Shown one piece after another: positions 8,292 to 16,983 of a DNA stretch of 64,000 bases. Where the stretch lies: positions 372,001-436,000 of the forward strand of contig JACJYN010000004.1 in NCBI GenBank assembly GCA_020636095.1, given 5' to 3'. Numbering within the stretch: position 1 is the first letter of the stretch; the number at the start of each line of letters is the position of its first letter. The translations under genes were made by a program, and so were the position numbers. Source of the stretch: Lewinellaceae bacterium (lineage in GTDB: Bacteria > Bacteroidota > Bacteroidia > Chitinophagales > Saprospiraceae). A model generated the notes under the pieces. It did no database searches, was not told where the DNA came from, and worked only from the letters and a program-made list of their open reading frames with translations.

Positions 8292-10004
8292 CTAGTACCC
8301 CCCAGCATCATCGTCCGGATTCCGGGGGTCTCCTACGCCCTGGAGGCGGCCGTCGGGCAATCGAACAATAGCCTTGATGACAGCCATACGGCCAACGGTG
8401 TTGAAGCTATGCCCCATCGCCTCCAGCGCCTGCTTAGTGCTATCCGGGAAAGCATTATCCTCGATCAGGATGGCGTCGGGTAGCCACTGGTGGTGGAACC
8501 GGCCGGCATTCACGGCCTCTTCCAGGCCCATGCCGAATTCGGCCACGTTGATGAACACCTGGAAAACCGCGGTGATGATGGTGGAGCCGCCCGGGGCGCC
8601 CAGCACCATAAACAGCTTCCCCTCCTTTTCTACAATAGTGGGTGTCATGGAGCTCAGCATACGCTTTTCCGGACGGATGGAGTTGGCTTCTGCGCCAACC
8701 AGTCCAAATTGGTTGGGTACGCCCGGCTTGGCGCTGAAATCGTCCATTTCATTATTGAGGAAAAAGCCGGCGCCGTCGACCCACACTTTACAACCGTAGT
8801 TGGAATTGAGGGTAGTGGTGACGGAAACAGCATTCCCCTCGGCATCGACGACGGAAGTATGAGTGGTCTCGAAGCTCTCCTTCAGTAATTTAAAATTGCC
8901 GGCCAGAATGGAATCGCTGACAGTGGCGTGGGCTGCATCGAAGCTGGCCATGCGCGCTTGCAGATAAGCGTCGGAGAGCATCGAGTCGACGGGTACATCG
9001 TAGAAGTCGCTGTCGCCCAGGTGTTCAGCGCGGTCGGCGTAGGCGCGTCGTTCTGCCTCCACCATCAGGTGAACGGCCCGGGTAGAGTGAAAGCCGTACT
9101 CGTTCAGGGGGTAGGGCGCCACCATTTTTAGCATTTGCAGCAGCGCAATACCTCCACTGGAGGAGGGCGGCATAGAGATAATGCGGTAACCATCGTATTG
9201 GCCGATGACCGGCTCGCGCCACTTTGCTTCGTACTTATGGAGGTCTTCCATGGTAATAAGGCCGTTTCCACTTTGGATTTCAGCAATGATGGCTTCGGCG
9301 ACGGGGCCCTCGTAAAAACCGGCCGCACCCTTGTCCCGGATTTGTTTCAGGGTTTCCGCCAGTCTTTTCTGTACCAAGAGGTCGCCCAACTGAAAGGAGT
9401 CCTTTATAAAAGGATTGGGTTCCTCGTTGTATTTGCGGAAACCTTCCTGAAATCCATTGAGCCGCCTGGCTTCAGTAGGAGAAATCCGAAAGCCTCTTTC
9501 CGCCAATTCGATGGCCGGCTGCACCAGTTCCTTCATATCCCGGATACGGCCATATTTTTTATGGGCCTCAAAGAGCCCTGCCACCGTACCGGGAACGCCG
9601 GCGGCCAGGTGCCCCATCGTACTGAGGCCATCGATCACGTTGCCCAGGCTATCCAGGTACATATCCCGGTCAGCCGCCAGGGGCGCCTTTTCCCGGTAAT
9701 CCAGGGCGGCTGCCTGGCCGTCTTTGGTTCGGATCACCATAAAACCCCCTCCACCGATATTGCCGGCGCGGGGGTATACCACCGCCAGGGCAAATTGCAC
9801 GGCTACTGCCGCATCAATGGCATTGCCTCCCTTTTTCAGTACTCCTAAACCTACCTGTGTCGCCAGGGGATGGGGGGAAACCACTGCGGCAGAATCTGCT
9901 GTAACAACTTTAGTGGCTTGGTAATCAGGGCCTGGCGTGGCTCTTTTACAGCTGGCACTCAAAAAAAGTACAATGAAGACAAGAGGAACCAGGCAGGGTT
10001 TCAT
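8292..10004 (-). CDS. ggt: gamma-glutamyltransferase (lipoprotein)
   Basis: A 570-residue precursor that cleaves itself to give the two subunits of gamma-glutamyltransferase, which hydrolyses or transfers the gamma-glutamyl group of glutathione and similar peptides. The lipobox LSASC puts Cys at residue 19. The nucleophile is the second Thr of ETTHTSVVD (T381), and the small subunit carries the conserved NSNYG, SSMTPTIV and GAPGGSTIITAV segments. The frame can start at a GTG at 10013, but the ATG three codons later gives a normal signal, so I use 10004. The enzyme should sit in the periplasm, membrane-anchored. A promoter of Bacteroidota type lies just upstream. Confidence 0.93.
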   Translation of the reverse strand: MKPCLVPLVFIVLFLSASCKRATPGPDYQATKVVTADSAAVVSPHPLATQVGLGVLKKGGNAIDAAVAVQFALAVVYPRAGNIGGGGFMVIRTKDGQAAALDYREKAPLAADRDMYLDSLGNVIDGLSTMGHLAAGVPGTVAGLFEAHKKYGRIRDMKELVQPAIELAERGFRISPTEARRLNGFQEGFRKYNEEPNPFIKDSFQLGDLLVQKRLAETLKQIRDKGAAGFYEGPVAEAIIAEIQSGNGLITMEDLHKYEAKWREPVIGQYDGYRIISMPPSSSGGIALLQMLKMVAPYPLNEYGFHSTRAVHLMVEAERRAYADRAEHLGDSDFYDVPVDSMLSDAYLQARMASFDAAHATVSDSILAGNFKLLKESFETTHTSVVDAEGNAVSVTTTLNSNYGCKVWVDGAGFFLNNEMDDFSAKPGVPNQFGLVGAEANSIRPEKRMLSSMTPTIVEKEGKLFMVLGAPGGSTIITAVFQVFINVAEFGMGLEEAVNAGRFHHQWLPDAILIEDNAFPDSTKQALEAMGHSFNTVGRMAVIKAIVRLPDGRLQGVGDPRNPDDDAGGY

Positions 10005-10041
10005 TTTTGGCACGGTAATTGGTTTAGTTAAGGCAGAACAA

Positions 10042-10074
10042 CAAAAGTACTACATCAAAACAAAAATTCCGCAA
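10042..10074 (-). promoter_or_regulatory. candidate ggt promoter
   Basis: On the minus strand TACTTTTG (complement of 10042-10049) fits the -7 box TAnnTTTG, and TTGC (complement of 10071-10074) lies about 21 bases upstream at the -33 position. The ggt ATG is 38 bases downstream. The -33 match is weak. Confidence 0.45.
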
Positions 10075-10195
10075 GAAAAATATTCTAAGGGTTTTTCTGT
10101 ACGGCCCCGCCTGGAAACCATCTAAGGGGATGGATCGGGGTTGATAAGCTTACTCTCTGGGGCCGTACTTTTTAATTTGGCGTGTATTTATTGGG

Positions 10196-10330
10196 TAATA
10201 TAGTTTGTGATGTAGCCGAAAGGCTACAGGTTTACTGGCTTTTTTGCACCGCCGCAGTTTTTCCTGCGAGCGGTGCTTTTTCATGGTTATACTGATCACT
10301 GATACACTGATACACTGATCACTGATACAT
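10196..10330. repeat. two hairpins and a short tandem repeat upstream of ggt
   Basis: This part of the 355-bp gap 10005-10359 has no gene. It holds a perfect 7-bp stem closed by a GAAA tetraloop (TGTAGCC-GAAA-GGCTACA, about 10212-10229). Next comes a GC-rich hairpin GCACCG...CGGTGC followed by TTTTT (about 10245-10281), which looks like a plus-strand terminator although no plus-strand gene ends here. A degenerate CACTGATA tandem repeat (about 10285-10328) follows, ending near the stop of the lipoprotein gene. Confidence 0.6.
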
Positions 10331-10359
10331 CTTCCCACGCCCGTCCAGGCCCATAAACC

Positions 10360-11154
10360 CTACTGCGCCACTGGATCCTCCTGCAACGTAAAGGTACGGC
10401 TCACCGGGTTGAGCGGTGTGTCCACCGTATTGCCTTCGGCGTCGACCAGGGTCAGCTTGATCGTGTTTTCTCCCATGGGCATGCCTTCCACATAATAGGG
10501 TTGCCAGCTGTCGATCATGTGCTCTTCGCCGTTAATCTCGGCTTTGACCTTGTAATCGGCGCCCAGCTTAGCATTGACGAGGTAAAAATCAAGCATGATT
10601 TTGTCAGTTTCAGCTTTGCCGGTATAGGTGCCTTTAGGCCGGCTGTAGAACAACATTGGCATATTGATGGGCTTGCTCTCGGTAATGCTGTTGTCCTTTA
10701 TTGCCGCTTTAATGGCGACATGGGCCCCTTCCGTCTTGATCGATTCGTGATAAGAGCGCGAGAGAAAAGCCAGGATATAGTGGTCTCCGTCGGCAATTTG
10801 GTAATCGAACTTGGCGTCGTACTTGGCGGCATAAGGCTCGTTATCCACGATCAGGTGGATGTGCTGCCCCTGAGCCGAGTTGGCGCACATTTTCTGGCTG
10901 GCGTCGGGGGTTTGCACGCCAAGCTGGTAGTCACTCTCATTGAGCGTAAAAGCAAACTGGCCATTGGTGAATGCCATAGATTCGATCTTGGCGTTGGGAT
11001 AGGAAGCAGAGGGAGAAAAAGGCGTCACCGTATATTTCATTTCTGGCATGGCTTCTTCTTTTTCATCCTGTTGTTGTTCCTGGCTGGAGGATCCGCTCTG
11101 GCAAGCCGTCAAGAATAAGGCCAGCATGGCGAAAAATAAACTAAGTGTTCTCAT
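10360..11154 (-). CDS. lipoprotein, conserved in Bacteroidota, unknown
   Basis: A 264-residue lipoprotein: signal peptide with lipobox LTAC (Cys at about 18), a low-complexity Ser/Gln/Glu linker to about residue 38, then two beta-rich halves. The first half contains a GQHIHLIVDNEPYAAKY stretch, similar in type to small Ig-like domains such as DUF4399; the second half (about 170-255) looks like another Ig-like domain ending in SRTFTLQ. No catalytic motif is seen. It is divergent from copA, but there is no evidence that it binds copper. Confidence 0.7.
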   Translation of the reverse strand: MRTLSLFFAMLALFLTACQSGSSSQEQQQDEKEEAMPEMKYTVTPFSPSASYPNAKIESMAFTNGQFAFTLNESDYQLGVQTPDASQKMCANSAQGQHIHLIVDNEPYAAKYDAKFDYQIADGDHYILAFLSRSYHESIKTEGAHVAIKAAIKDNSITESKPINMPMLFYSRPKGTYTGKAETDKIMLDFYLVNAKLGADYKVKAEINGEEHMIDSWQPYYVEGMPMGENTIKLTLVDAEGNTVDTPLNPVSRTFTLQEDPVAQ

Positions 11155-11322
11155 TTCAAATCTGATTTTTATTTCAAAATGTTATTAAAATTGTATTATG
11201 GATGAACGAACCGGCGAGATGGCCGGCTATAAAACTAGCTTCTCTAAACAAGCCGTTTCTATTAAAAAGATGAACGGCTGTGCTTGTTCATTAATTAAGA
11301 AATAAAGATACTTGAAATAACC

Positions 11323-13440
11323 ATGGCCGAAGATATAATAGAGTTAAAGGTAGAGGGTATGACCTGTAATAATTGCGCAGCCAGCCTCAATCGTTTTTTG
11401 GAAAGGAAGGGGGTGGAAGATGTGTATGTCAATTTTCAGACCAAAGAGGTCCGCTACCGCCAGGGCAATTCCGCGATAAGCCTGGAGGATGTGAAAAAAG
11501 GCATCCATAAACTGGGCTATTCTGTAGTGGAAGAAGGTGGGCGAACTGCCCGGGACTGGTGGACGCTGGAGCGCAAATTACTCATCAGTGCGGTTTTTGC
11601 ACTGCCCTTGTTGCTTCACCATTTGCTGATGATGGGAGGTATTCACCTGCCTTTACTGGACAATTTTTGGTGGCAACTGGCCTTTTGCCTTCCTCCCTTT
11701 GTGATTGGCTTTACCCATTTCGGACGAAGTGCCCTTGCCTCGCTGAAGGGAGGAGTGCCCAATATGGATGTGCTCATCTTTGTAGGGGGCACGGCGGCCT
11801 TCATTTACAGCCTCATCGGCACGCTGATGTGGGAGGCCAGCTATATTTTTTATGAGACCAGCGCCACCATATTTACGCTGGTTCTGGTTGGCAACTGGAT
11901 GGAACACCGGGCGATAGAACAGACGACAACGGCAATTGGCGAACTGGCGAAGTTACAGGTGAAAAAAGCCAGCCGGGTAACGGCTTCCGGAACGATTGTC
12001 GCCCTCGATCCGAAGGAGGTGCAGGTAGGCGATATTCTTCAGGTGAATGAAGGCGACCAGGCGCCTCTCGATGGCGTCATCACTCAGGGGGAGGCGTCCG
12101 TTGACGAGTCGATGCTGACCGGGGAAAGCATTCCCGTGGACAAAGGCCCTGGTGACCGGGTCATCGGTTCTTCCCTTCTGCTGAACGGTAACTTTCGTAT
12201 GCAAGTCACAGCTACCGGCAGGGATACTGTCCTAAGCCAGATGATAGAACTGGTGAAAACAGCTCAGCAGGATAAACCGGATATTCAACGGCTGGCCGAT
12301 AGGATCAGCGCCATCTTTGTTCCTGTGGTATTAAGCATCGCTTTACTCACCCTGCTGATCGGCCATTTTGCTTTCGGCCTGCCATTTCAAAAAGCCCTCA
12401 TGAACGCCATCGCCGTGCTGGTAATCTCCTGCCCTTGTGCGATGGGCCTGGCAACGCCAACGGCCGTGATGGTGGGGGTCGGGCGCCTGGCAAGAAACGG
12501 TATACTGGTGAAAGGGGGCCAGACTCTGGAGATATTCTCCCGCATTCAGAATATGGTTTTTGACAAAACGGGAACGCTGACCACCGGGCAGTTCAAAATA
12601 AAAAACATTACCTATCATCAGAGCGATGAAAGGCGCGTGAATGCTATCATTTACAAACTGGAGCAGCACTCTTCCCATCCTATTGCCAAATCGCTGGCCC
12701 GTGAAATGGAACGACGGCAGAATGGTTTACAATTGGACCTGGAAAGTGTGGAAGAGCAAAGAGGCGTAGGAGTGGCTGCCCGGGATACCGCCGGCAATGA
12801 GTACCGGATCGGCTCCGGCCGTATTCTTGCCCATCCGCCGGTTGATGGAGGGCAAAGCCTCTATCTTACGGAAAATGGAGAACTGCTGGCCACCATCGAA
12901 ATTGCCGATGAGGTGAAACCCGCCGCCCGAAATGTGATCGCGTATCTCAAAGCTCAAGGAATCCATCCAGTCATCCTTTCCGGCGACCACCGGGCCAAAA
13001 CAGAAGAAGTGGCGGCGGAGTTGGGAATCGGCAAGGTATACGCCGAGCAACTGCCGGAACAGAAACTGAAAGTGGTGGAAGCATTGTCTGCAGAAGCGCC
13101 AACGGCGATGGTCGGGGATGGCATCAATGATGCACCGGCGCTGGCGAAGGCTACGGTCGGCGTATCTTTGAGCAATGCTTCTCAGGTGGCCATCCAATCG
13201 GCTCAGATCGTCCTGCTCAATGGCAAGATTGAGTACCTGGAAAAAGCCTGGGGGATCAGCCGCCATACCGTCATCACCATCCGGCAAAACCTCTTTTGGG
13301 CCTTTGCATACAATATTGTAGCCATTCCTGTCGCCGCCATGGGCTTCCTCAATCCAATGTGGGGCGCTCTTTTTATGGCTTTTTCGGATGTGGTGGTGAT
13401 CGGTAACTCTATCCGGCTCAAGTACAAGCGGATTGAATAG
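11323..13440 (+). CDS. copA: copper-translocating P1B-type ATPase
   Basis: A 705-residue heavy-metal ATPase that exports Cu(I) across the inner membrane. One N-terminal HMA domain has GMTCNNC (residues 13-19). Then come the membrane helices, the actuator loop with TGES (about 266), the CPC metal site in helix 6 (C370-P-C372), the phosphorylation site DKTGT (D414), the nucleotide-binding HP motif in SSHPIAKS, and GDGINDAP (about 598). All signatures are intact and the length is usual for CopA with a single HMA domain. CPC rather than SPC or CPH supports Cu(I) or Ag(I). It is divergent from a lipoprotein gene and followed by a long tandem repeat. Confidence 0.95.
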   Translation: MAEDIIELKVEGMTCNNCAASLNRFLERKGVEDVYVNFQTKEVRYRQGNSAISLEDVKKGIHKLGYSVVEEGGRTARDWWTLERKLLISAVFALPLLLHHLLMMGGIHLPLLDNFWWQLAFCLPPFVIGFTHFGRSALASLKGGVPNMDVLIFVGGTAAFIYSLIGTLMWEASYIFYETSATIFTLVLVGNWMEHRAIEQTTTAIGELAKLQVKKASRVTASGTIVALDPKEVQVGDILQVNEGDQAPLDGVITQGEASVDESMLTGESIPVDKGPGDRVIGSSLLLNGNFRMQVTATGRDTVLSQMIELVKTAQQDKPDIQRLADRISAIFVPVVLSIALLTLLIGHFAFGLPFQKALMNAIAVLVISCPCAMGLATPTAVMVGVGRLARNGILVKGGQTLEIFSRIQNMVFDKTGTLTTGQFKIKNITYHQSDERRVNAIIYKLEQHSSHPIAKSLAREMERRQNGLQLDLESVEEQRGVGVAARDTAGNEYRIGSGRILAHPPVDGGQSLYLTENGELLATIEIADEVKPAARNVIAYLKAQGIHPVILSGDHRAKTEEVAAELGIGKVYAEQLPEQKLKVVEALSAEAPTAMVGDGINDAPALAKATVGVSLSNASQVAIQSAQIVLLNGKIEYLEKAWGISRHTVITIRQNLFWAFAYNIVAIPVAAMGFLNPMWGALFMAFSDVVVIGNSIRLKYKRIE

Positions 13441-13455
13441 TATGTCAATTTGGGG

Positions 13456-13625
13456 ATGAGGCACGCGGAGGCGCGGAGGCGCGGAGGCGCGGAGGGGGGG
13501 AGGAAGAAGAGAGGGGCACGCGGAGGCGCGGAGGCGCGGAGGGAGAGAAGAGAGGGGGATAAGGCACGCGGAGGCGCGGAGAGGGGGGAGGTGAGGCACG
13601 CGGAGGCGTGAAGGGGCGGAGAGAA
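13456..13625. repeat. GC-rich tandem repeat (GGAGGCGC units)
   Basis: About 170 bp made of degenerate 8-bp units of the type GGAGGCGC, with interspersed GGCACGCGGAGG phrases and GA-rich spacers. The plus strand is almost pure G/A/C with very few T. It begins 15 bases after the copA stop. Four phrases starting GGCACGCGGAGG are visible. A second short tandem (GCGAACAG/GCGAATT, about 13656-13688) follows. The remaining part of the gap 13441-13808 holds no gene; it is the leader of the DUF4249 gene. Confidence 0.85.
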
Positions 13626-13808
13626 AGAGGTTCCAACGCCCCTTGTTTCAGGAACTTGCGAATTGCGAACAGCGAACAGCGAATTGTGGACAGTCCCTGT
13701 AGGTCGTTTGACAATATAAGCTTTTCAAAATAGGTAGGATAGGTTGAACACCTTTATCAGCGCGGATGTTATGATTCCCGAGAATAAACTTTCTTAAAAA
13801 AGAAATTC

Positions 13809-14744
13809 ATGAGGAATATCATTCCGGCGTTTGTTTTGATAGCCCTGCTGGCAACTTCCTGCGAAGAAGCATTTGTTCCCGAAGGCGCTGATGGGCCTCC
13901 GCAGATCGTTGTAGAGGGCTATATTGAGGGTGGACAGCGGCCCGCCCCGCCTTTTGTAATTCTTACCCGCAACGTACCATTTTTTAGCAAGTTTGGCCCG
14001 GAAGACCTGGAGAATACCTTTGTTCACGACGCCATCGTCAGGGTTTCAGATGGAGAAAAAACAGTATCGTTATCCGAACTGTGCCTCGACGAGTTGAGCG
14101 AGGAGGAAAAACGCCTGGCCAGTGTGCTTTTTGGCTTCAACCCGGATAGCCTGGGGTTCAACTTTTGTGTGTATATCGACCTTAGTTTTGCCATGCGGGG
14201 AGAGGAGGGCAAGTCCTATACGCTGGAAGTTGAGGCGGAGGGGCAGCGCCTTCAGGCGGTGACGAGCATCCCCTGGCACGCTCCTTTGGATTCACTGCAG
14301 TTTCGCAATCCGCCCGGAGATCCGAATGACACCCTTGCACAGTTGCTTTGTTTTCTTCCTGATCCAGCCGGAGAGGCCAATTTTTACCGCTATCAGGTAG
14401 CAATCAACAACGGAGGACTTATCAGCCCTTTCACTTCCGTTTTCGACGATCGCCTGACCGATGGGCAATACGTTGAATTTCCATTATTCAAACCCGAACC
14501 ACGGGGCGCTCAGGATTTTGATCTCGAGACTTTGGGGCTCTACAACGTAGGATATACGGTGAGTGTCAAATGGATATCGCTGGATCAGGATCACTACAAT
14601 TTCTGGAATACACTGGAGTTCAATGCCGCTAACCAGGGGCCGTTCTCCAGTTACACCCTCATTGATTCCAATATCGAAGGTGGGTTGGGAATATGGGGCG
14701 GGCTATCCGCTTCCTATTATGGACTCAAGGTGTTGGTTGATTAA
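13809..14744 (+). CDS. DUF4249 family lipoprotein
   Basis: A 311-residue lipoprotein. The signal ends at LATSC (Cys at about 18). The segment right after it, PPQIVVEGYIEGG, and the following NVPFF...VRVSDGEKTVSL pattern are typical of DUF4249 proteins. Those usually sit beside a TonB-dependent receptor and form part of an outer membrane uptake or surface system; here no receptor is adjacent, so this copy is an orphan. The C-terminal LGIWGGLSASYYGLKV ending also fits the family. Substrate unknown. Confidence 0.85.
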   Translation: MRNIIPAFVLIALLATSCEEAFVPEGADGPPQIVVEGYIEGGQRPAPPFVILTRNVPFFSKFGPEDLENTFVHDAIVRVSDGEKTVSLSELCLDELSEEEKRLASVLFGFNPDSLGFNFCVYIDLSFAMRGEEGKSYTLEVEAEGQRLQAVTSIPWHAPLDSLQFRNPPGDPNDTLAQLLCFLPDPAGEANFYRYQVAINNGGLISPFTSVFDDRLTDGQYVEFPLFKPEPRGAQDFDLETLGLYNVGYTVSVKWISLDQDHYNFWNTLEFNAANQGPFSSYTLIDSNIEGGLGIWGGLSASYYGLKVLVD

Positions 14745-14827
14745 CCAAGCTCCCTGTTTCAGCCGGCTAAGCAGCATACCTTGAAAAGGTTGGAGCGAAG
14801 ACGGGCAACTCCAATCAACTAAAACCT

Positions 14828-14835
14828 TACCTTTG
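14828..14835 (+). promoter_or_regulatory. -7 box upstream of the NAD(P)-binding protein gene
   Basis: TACCTTTG fits TAnnTTTG exactly. The expected start of transcription is about 14842, only some 10 bases before the TTG chosen as the start codon at 14852. No clear TTTG is seen at the -33 position. Confidence 0.4.
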
Positions 14836-14851
14836 TCAAAACCCGTTCAAT

Positions 14852-15556
14852 TTGGAGATTAGTCAACATCACAAGACCGCTTTACTTTTCGGCGCTTCGG
14901 GCCTGGTAGGCAGCCAGTGTCTCCATCAGTTGCTGGAGCATCCGGCTTACCGAAAAGTCATCAGCTTTGGCCGCCGCCGACTGGAGGTGGAGCATCCCCG
15001 GTTGGAGCAACACATCCTTGATTTCGGCCGCCTGGAAGACTATGCGGGCCTTTTGAAAGGCCATGATCTTTATTCCTGCCTGGGCACTACTATGGCCCGG
15101 GCGGGCAGCCGGAAAGCTTTCTTCAGGGTCGATTTTACTTATGCCTATGAATCGGCGCGCCTGGCGGCGGCTAACGGCGCCCGGCAACTATTGCTGGTGT
15201 CTTCGGTTGGCGCCAACCCGGATTCCTTGTTTTTTTACACCCGCTTGAAAGGCGAGTTGGAAGCGGCGGTCAAAAAGCTGCCCTTTTGGGCGATTCATAT
15301 TTTTCAGCCTTCTTTTCTGATCGGCGACCGACGGGAAAGCCGCCTGGGCGAACAGTTGGCCGGCCGGCTGAGCCTGGGGCTGGATCGCCTGACCGGGGGA
15401 GAGTTGATGGGTAAATACCGCCCGGTTGAAGCGGCTCAGGTGGCCCGCGCTATGCTTCATGCCGCTCAGCGGCTGGAAGGAGGCGTCCACGTTTACCCGT
15501 CTCATCATATCCATGAACTGGCAGGGGAGGACAATCAACACATCACTAAAACATAA
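14852..15556 (+). CDS. NAD(P)-binding Rossmann protein, HTATIP2-like
   Basis: A 234-residue short-chain-dehydrogenase-like protein. The nucleotide-binding loop is LLFGASGLVGSQCL (about 11-24), followed by GRR, DFGRL, SCLGTTMARAGS and LLLVSSVGANPDSLFFYTRLKGELE, an order that matches the HTATIP2/oxidoreductase subgroup of atypical SDRs. The start is a TTG at 14852; no in-frame ATG lies between the upstream promoter-like box and the Rossmann loop. It may share a transcript with gldC, whose ATG is 53 bases downstream of this stop. Substrate is unknown. Confidence 0.8.
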   Translation: MEISQHHKTALLFGASGLVGSQCLHQLLEHPAYRKVISFGRRRLEVEHPRLEQHILDFGRLEDYAGLLKGHDLYSCLGTTMARAGSRKAFFRVDFTYAYESARLAAANGARQLLLVSSVGANPDSLFFYTRLKGELEAAVKKLPFWAIHIFQPSFLIGDRRESRLGEQLAGRLSLGLDRLTGGELMGKYRPVEAAQVARAMLHAAQRLEGGVHVYPSHHIHELAGEDNQHITKT

Positions 15557-15609
15557 CGAGCTAATTGAGGAGACGCTGCAAGGCGGGGCCTCATTTGAAA
15601 ATCAAAAAT

Positions 15610-15963
15610 ATGAGTACGGAAGTCAAAAAAACTTCGGATATCAAGGTCACGGTGGGCCTCAACGGCCAGAATGTCCCGGTGAGAATCACCTGGGAGGCTG
15701 AAGATAACCCCAATGCAAATGGCGCACAGGAGGTTAAAGCCGTCATGCTTTCTTTCTTTGACAAGGAGACCAAAGACACCTTGAAGATTGACCTGTGGAC
15801 GCAGGATATGCAGGTTATTGAAATGGACCGGTTCATTTTTCAAACCCTGCGGGCCATTGCGGATACTTACTATCGCGCCACTCAGAATAAGGAGCTGGCC
15901 AATGAGATGCAGCGCTTCGTTACCTATTTTGGAGAGAAGACGGAAATAATCCCTAAACAATGA
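15610..15963 (+). CDS. gldC: gliding motility protein GldC
   Basis: A 117-residue protein starting at ATG 15610 (MSTEVKKTSDIKVTVGL); the frame continues upstream to 15565 without support. The layout VTVGLNGQNVPVRITWEA, KAVMLSFFDKETKDTLKIDLWTQDM and a C-terminal TYFGEKTEI matches GldC of the gliding/T9SS gene set. GldC is a small cytoplasmic or lipoprotein-associated factor whose exact role is not settled. Its presence agrees with the two T9SS-sorted proteins in this window. The SRP RNA promoter begins 10 bases after its stop. Confidence 0.88.
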   Translation: MSTEVKKTSDIKVTVGLNGQNVPVRITWEAEDNPNANGAQEVKAVMLSFFDKETKDTLKIDLWTQDMQVIEMDRFIFQTLRAIADTYYRATQNKELANEMQRFVTYFGEKTEIIPKQ

Positions 15964-15972
15964 GTTGGCGGA

Positions 15973-16004
15973 TTTGATATTCTGATCAAAAATTTCTACT
16001 TTTG
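15973..16004 (+). promoter_or_regulatory. promoter of the SRP RNA gene
   Basis: TTTG at 15973-15976, a 20-base spacer, and TACTTTTG at 15997-16004 fit the Bacteroidota vegetative promoter TTTG-N19/20-TAnnTTTG. The RNA begins about 6 bases later at the GGTGAGC of 16010. Confidence 0.75.
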
Positions 16005-16009
16005 CCGCC

Positions 16010-16101
16010 GGTGAGCGCACACGACTTGCTCCCGCTGAATCCCCCCAGGCCGGAAACGGAGCAAGGGTAGGCAGGTTGAGCAGTGCGATGTGCTGCTCAC
16101 C
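16010..16101 (+). ncRNA. ffs: small signal recognition particle RNA (4.5S-type)
   Basis: A roughly 92-nt RNA that binds Ffh and targets inner-membrane proteins. The ends pair (GGTGAGC at 16010-16016 with GCTCACC at 16095-16101), and the apex has the conserved SRP helix-8 motif: CCCCCCAGGCCGGAAACGG, then AGCAAGGGTA. The GGAA tetraloop and asymmetric internal loop match the Bacteroidota form. A consensus promoter lies directly upstream. The ends were set from the terminal stem and may be off by a few bases. Confidence 0.88.
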
Positions 16102-16161
16102 TTATTCTTGTCCCGCAGAAAGATCAATTTAACCCCATCTGAAAACTTTCCTATATAAAAA

Positions 16162-16193
16162 TTCGGCATTAGTGCCTGATATTTGTAACTTTA
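16162..16193 (+). promoter_or_regulatory. candidate transaldolase promoter
   Basis: TTCG at 16162-16165, a 20-base spacer and TAACTTTA at 16186-16193 resemble TTTG-N20-TAnnTTTG with one mismatch in each box. The ATG follows 12 bases later, so the leader would be very short. Confidence 0.35.
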
Positions 16194-16205
16194 CAGAAAT
16201 TAGCT

Positions 16206-16874
16206 ATGAAGTTCTTTATAGATACTGCAAGCCTGGAGCAAATCAGAGAAGCGAATAGCCTGGGAATATTAGATGGTGTAACGACCAATCCTTCCCTAAT
16301 GGCCAAAGAAGGGATTGCCGGCGAAGAAAATATTCTGAAGCATTATAAAACGATCGCCGAAATAGTCGACGGTGATGTGAGCGCTGAAGTAATCGCTACT
16401 GATTTCGATGGCATGGTTAAAGAAGGTAAGCGGCTGGCAGCTATTGCTCCGAATATCGTTGTTAAAATTCCTATGATCAAGGAGGGCGTCAAAGCCCTGA
16501 GTTATTTTCGCGATCAGGGTATTCGTACGAACTGTACGCTCGTATTCTCTGCCGGGCAGGGAATTTTGGCGGCCAAAGCGGGCGCCACTTACGTTTCGCC
16601 TTTCATCGGGCGGATCGATGACATCAATTGGAACGGAATGCAGCTCATCGAAGAGCTATCAGAGATTTACTCCATTCAAGGTTATGAAACGGAGATTCTG
16701 GCAGCTTCGATACGCAGCAGTATGCACATTGTGGATGCTGCCCGCGCAGGCGCCGATGTGGTGACCTGCCCGCTGGAACCGATCCTCGGCCTTCTGAAGC
16801 ATCCGCTGACCGACATCGGCCTGGAGAAATTCCTGGCGGATTATAAGAAGGCCAATGAATTAGTGACTCAATAG
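16206..16874 (+). CDS. fsa: transaldolase / fructose-6-phosphate aldolase family
   Basis: A 222-residue single-domain aldolase of the short transaldolase (TalC/Fsa) group. Visible signatures are GVTTNPSLMAKEG (about 24-36), the Schiff-base lysine in NIVVKIPM (about K87), TNCTLVFSAGQG, and SPFIGRIDD. It transfers or cleaves dihydroxyacetone units in the pentose phosphate pathway; in Bacteroidota this group usually serves as the transaldolase, so whether it acts as Tal or Fsa is open. It follows the SRP RNA gene and ends in a strong terminator. Confidence 0.9.
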   Translation: MKFFIDTASLEQIREANSLGILDGVTTNPSLMAKEGIAGEENILKHYKTIAEIVDGDVSAEVIATDFDGMVKEGKRLAAIAPNIVVKIPMIKEGVKALSYFRDQGIRTNCTLVFSAGQGILAAKAGATYVSPFIGRIDDINWNGMQLIEELSEIYSIQGYETEILAASIRSSMHIVDAARAGADVVTCPLEPILGLLKHPLTDIGLEKFLADYKKANELVTQ

Positions 16875-16900
16875 AGGCTATCAAATACATACCAATTTCG

Positions 16901-16934
16901 AAAAGGAACGAGCTGTGCTTGTTCCTTTTTTTTA
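16901..16934 (+). terminator. rho-independent terminator of the transaldolase gene
   Basis: The stem AAAAGGAAC...GTTCCTTTT is followed by a run of eight T in total (16925-16932). It lies 27 bases after the stop codon and between convergent genes, so it may serve the minus-strand gene weakly as well. Confidence 0.85.
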
Positions 16935-16983
16935 TTCTCTGAAATCATTTACCGGGCTCTTTGTTGGCGCAGCGCTATCCGTT

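Noticed and set aside
12727..13599. 290-codon open frame on the minus strand at the end of copA
   Set aside because: It runs through the GGAGGCGC tandem repeat and antisense to the conserved copA motor region. Its start is only repeat translation.
13456..13688. Possible CRISPR array
   Set aside because: Units are only about 8 bp, degenerate and without unique spacers of equal length; no cas genes are in the window.
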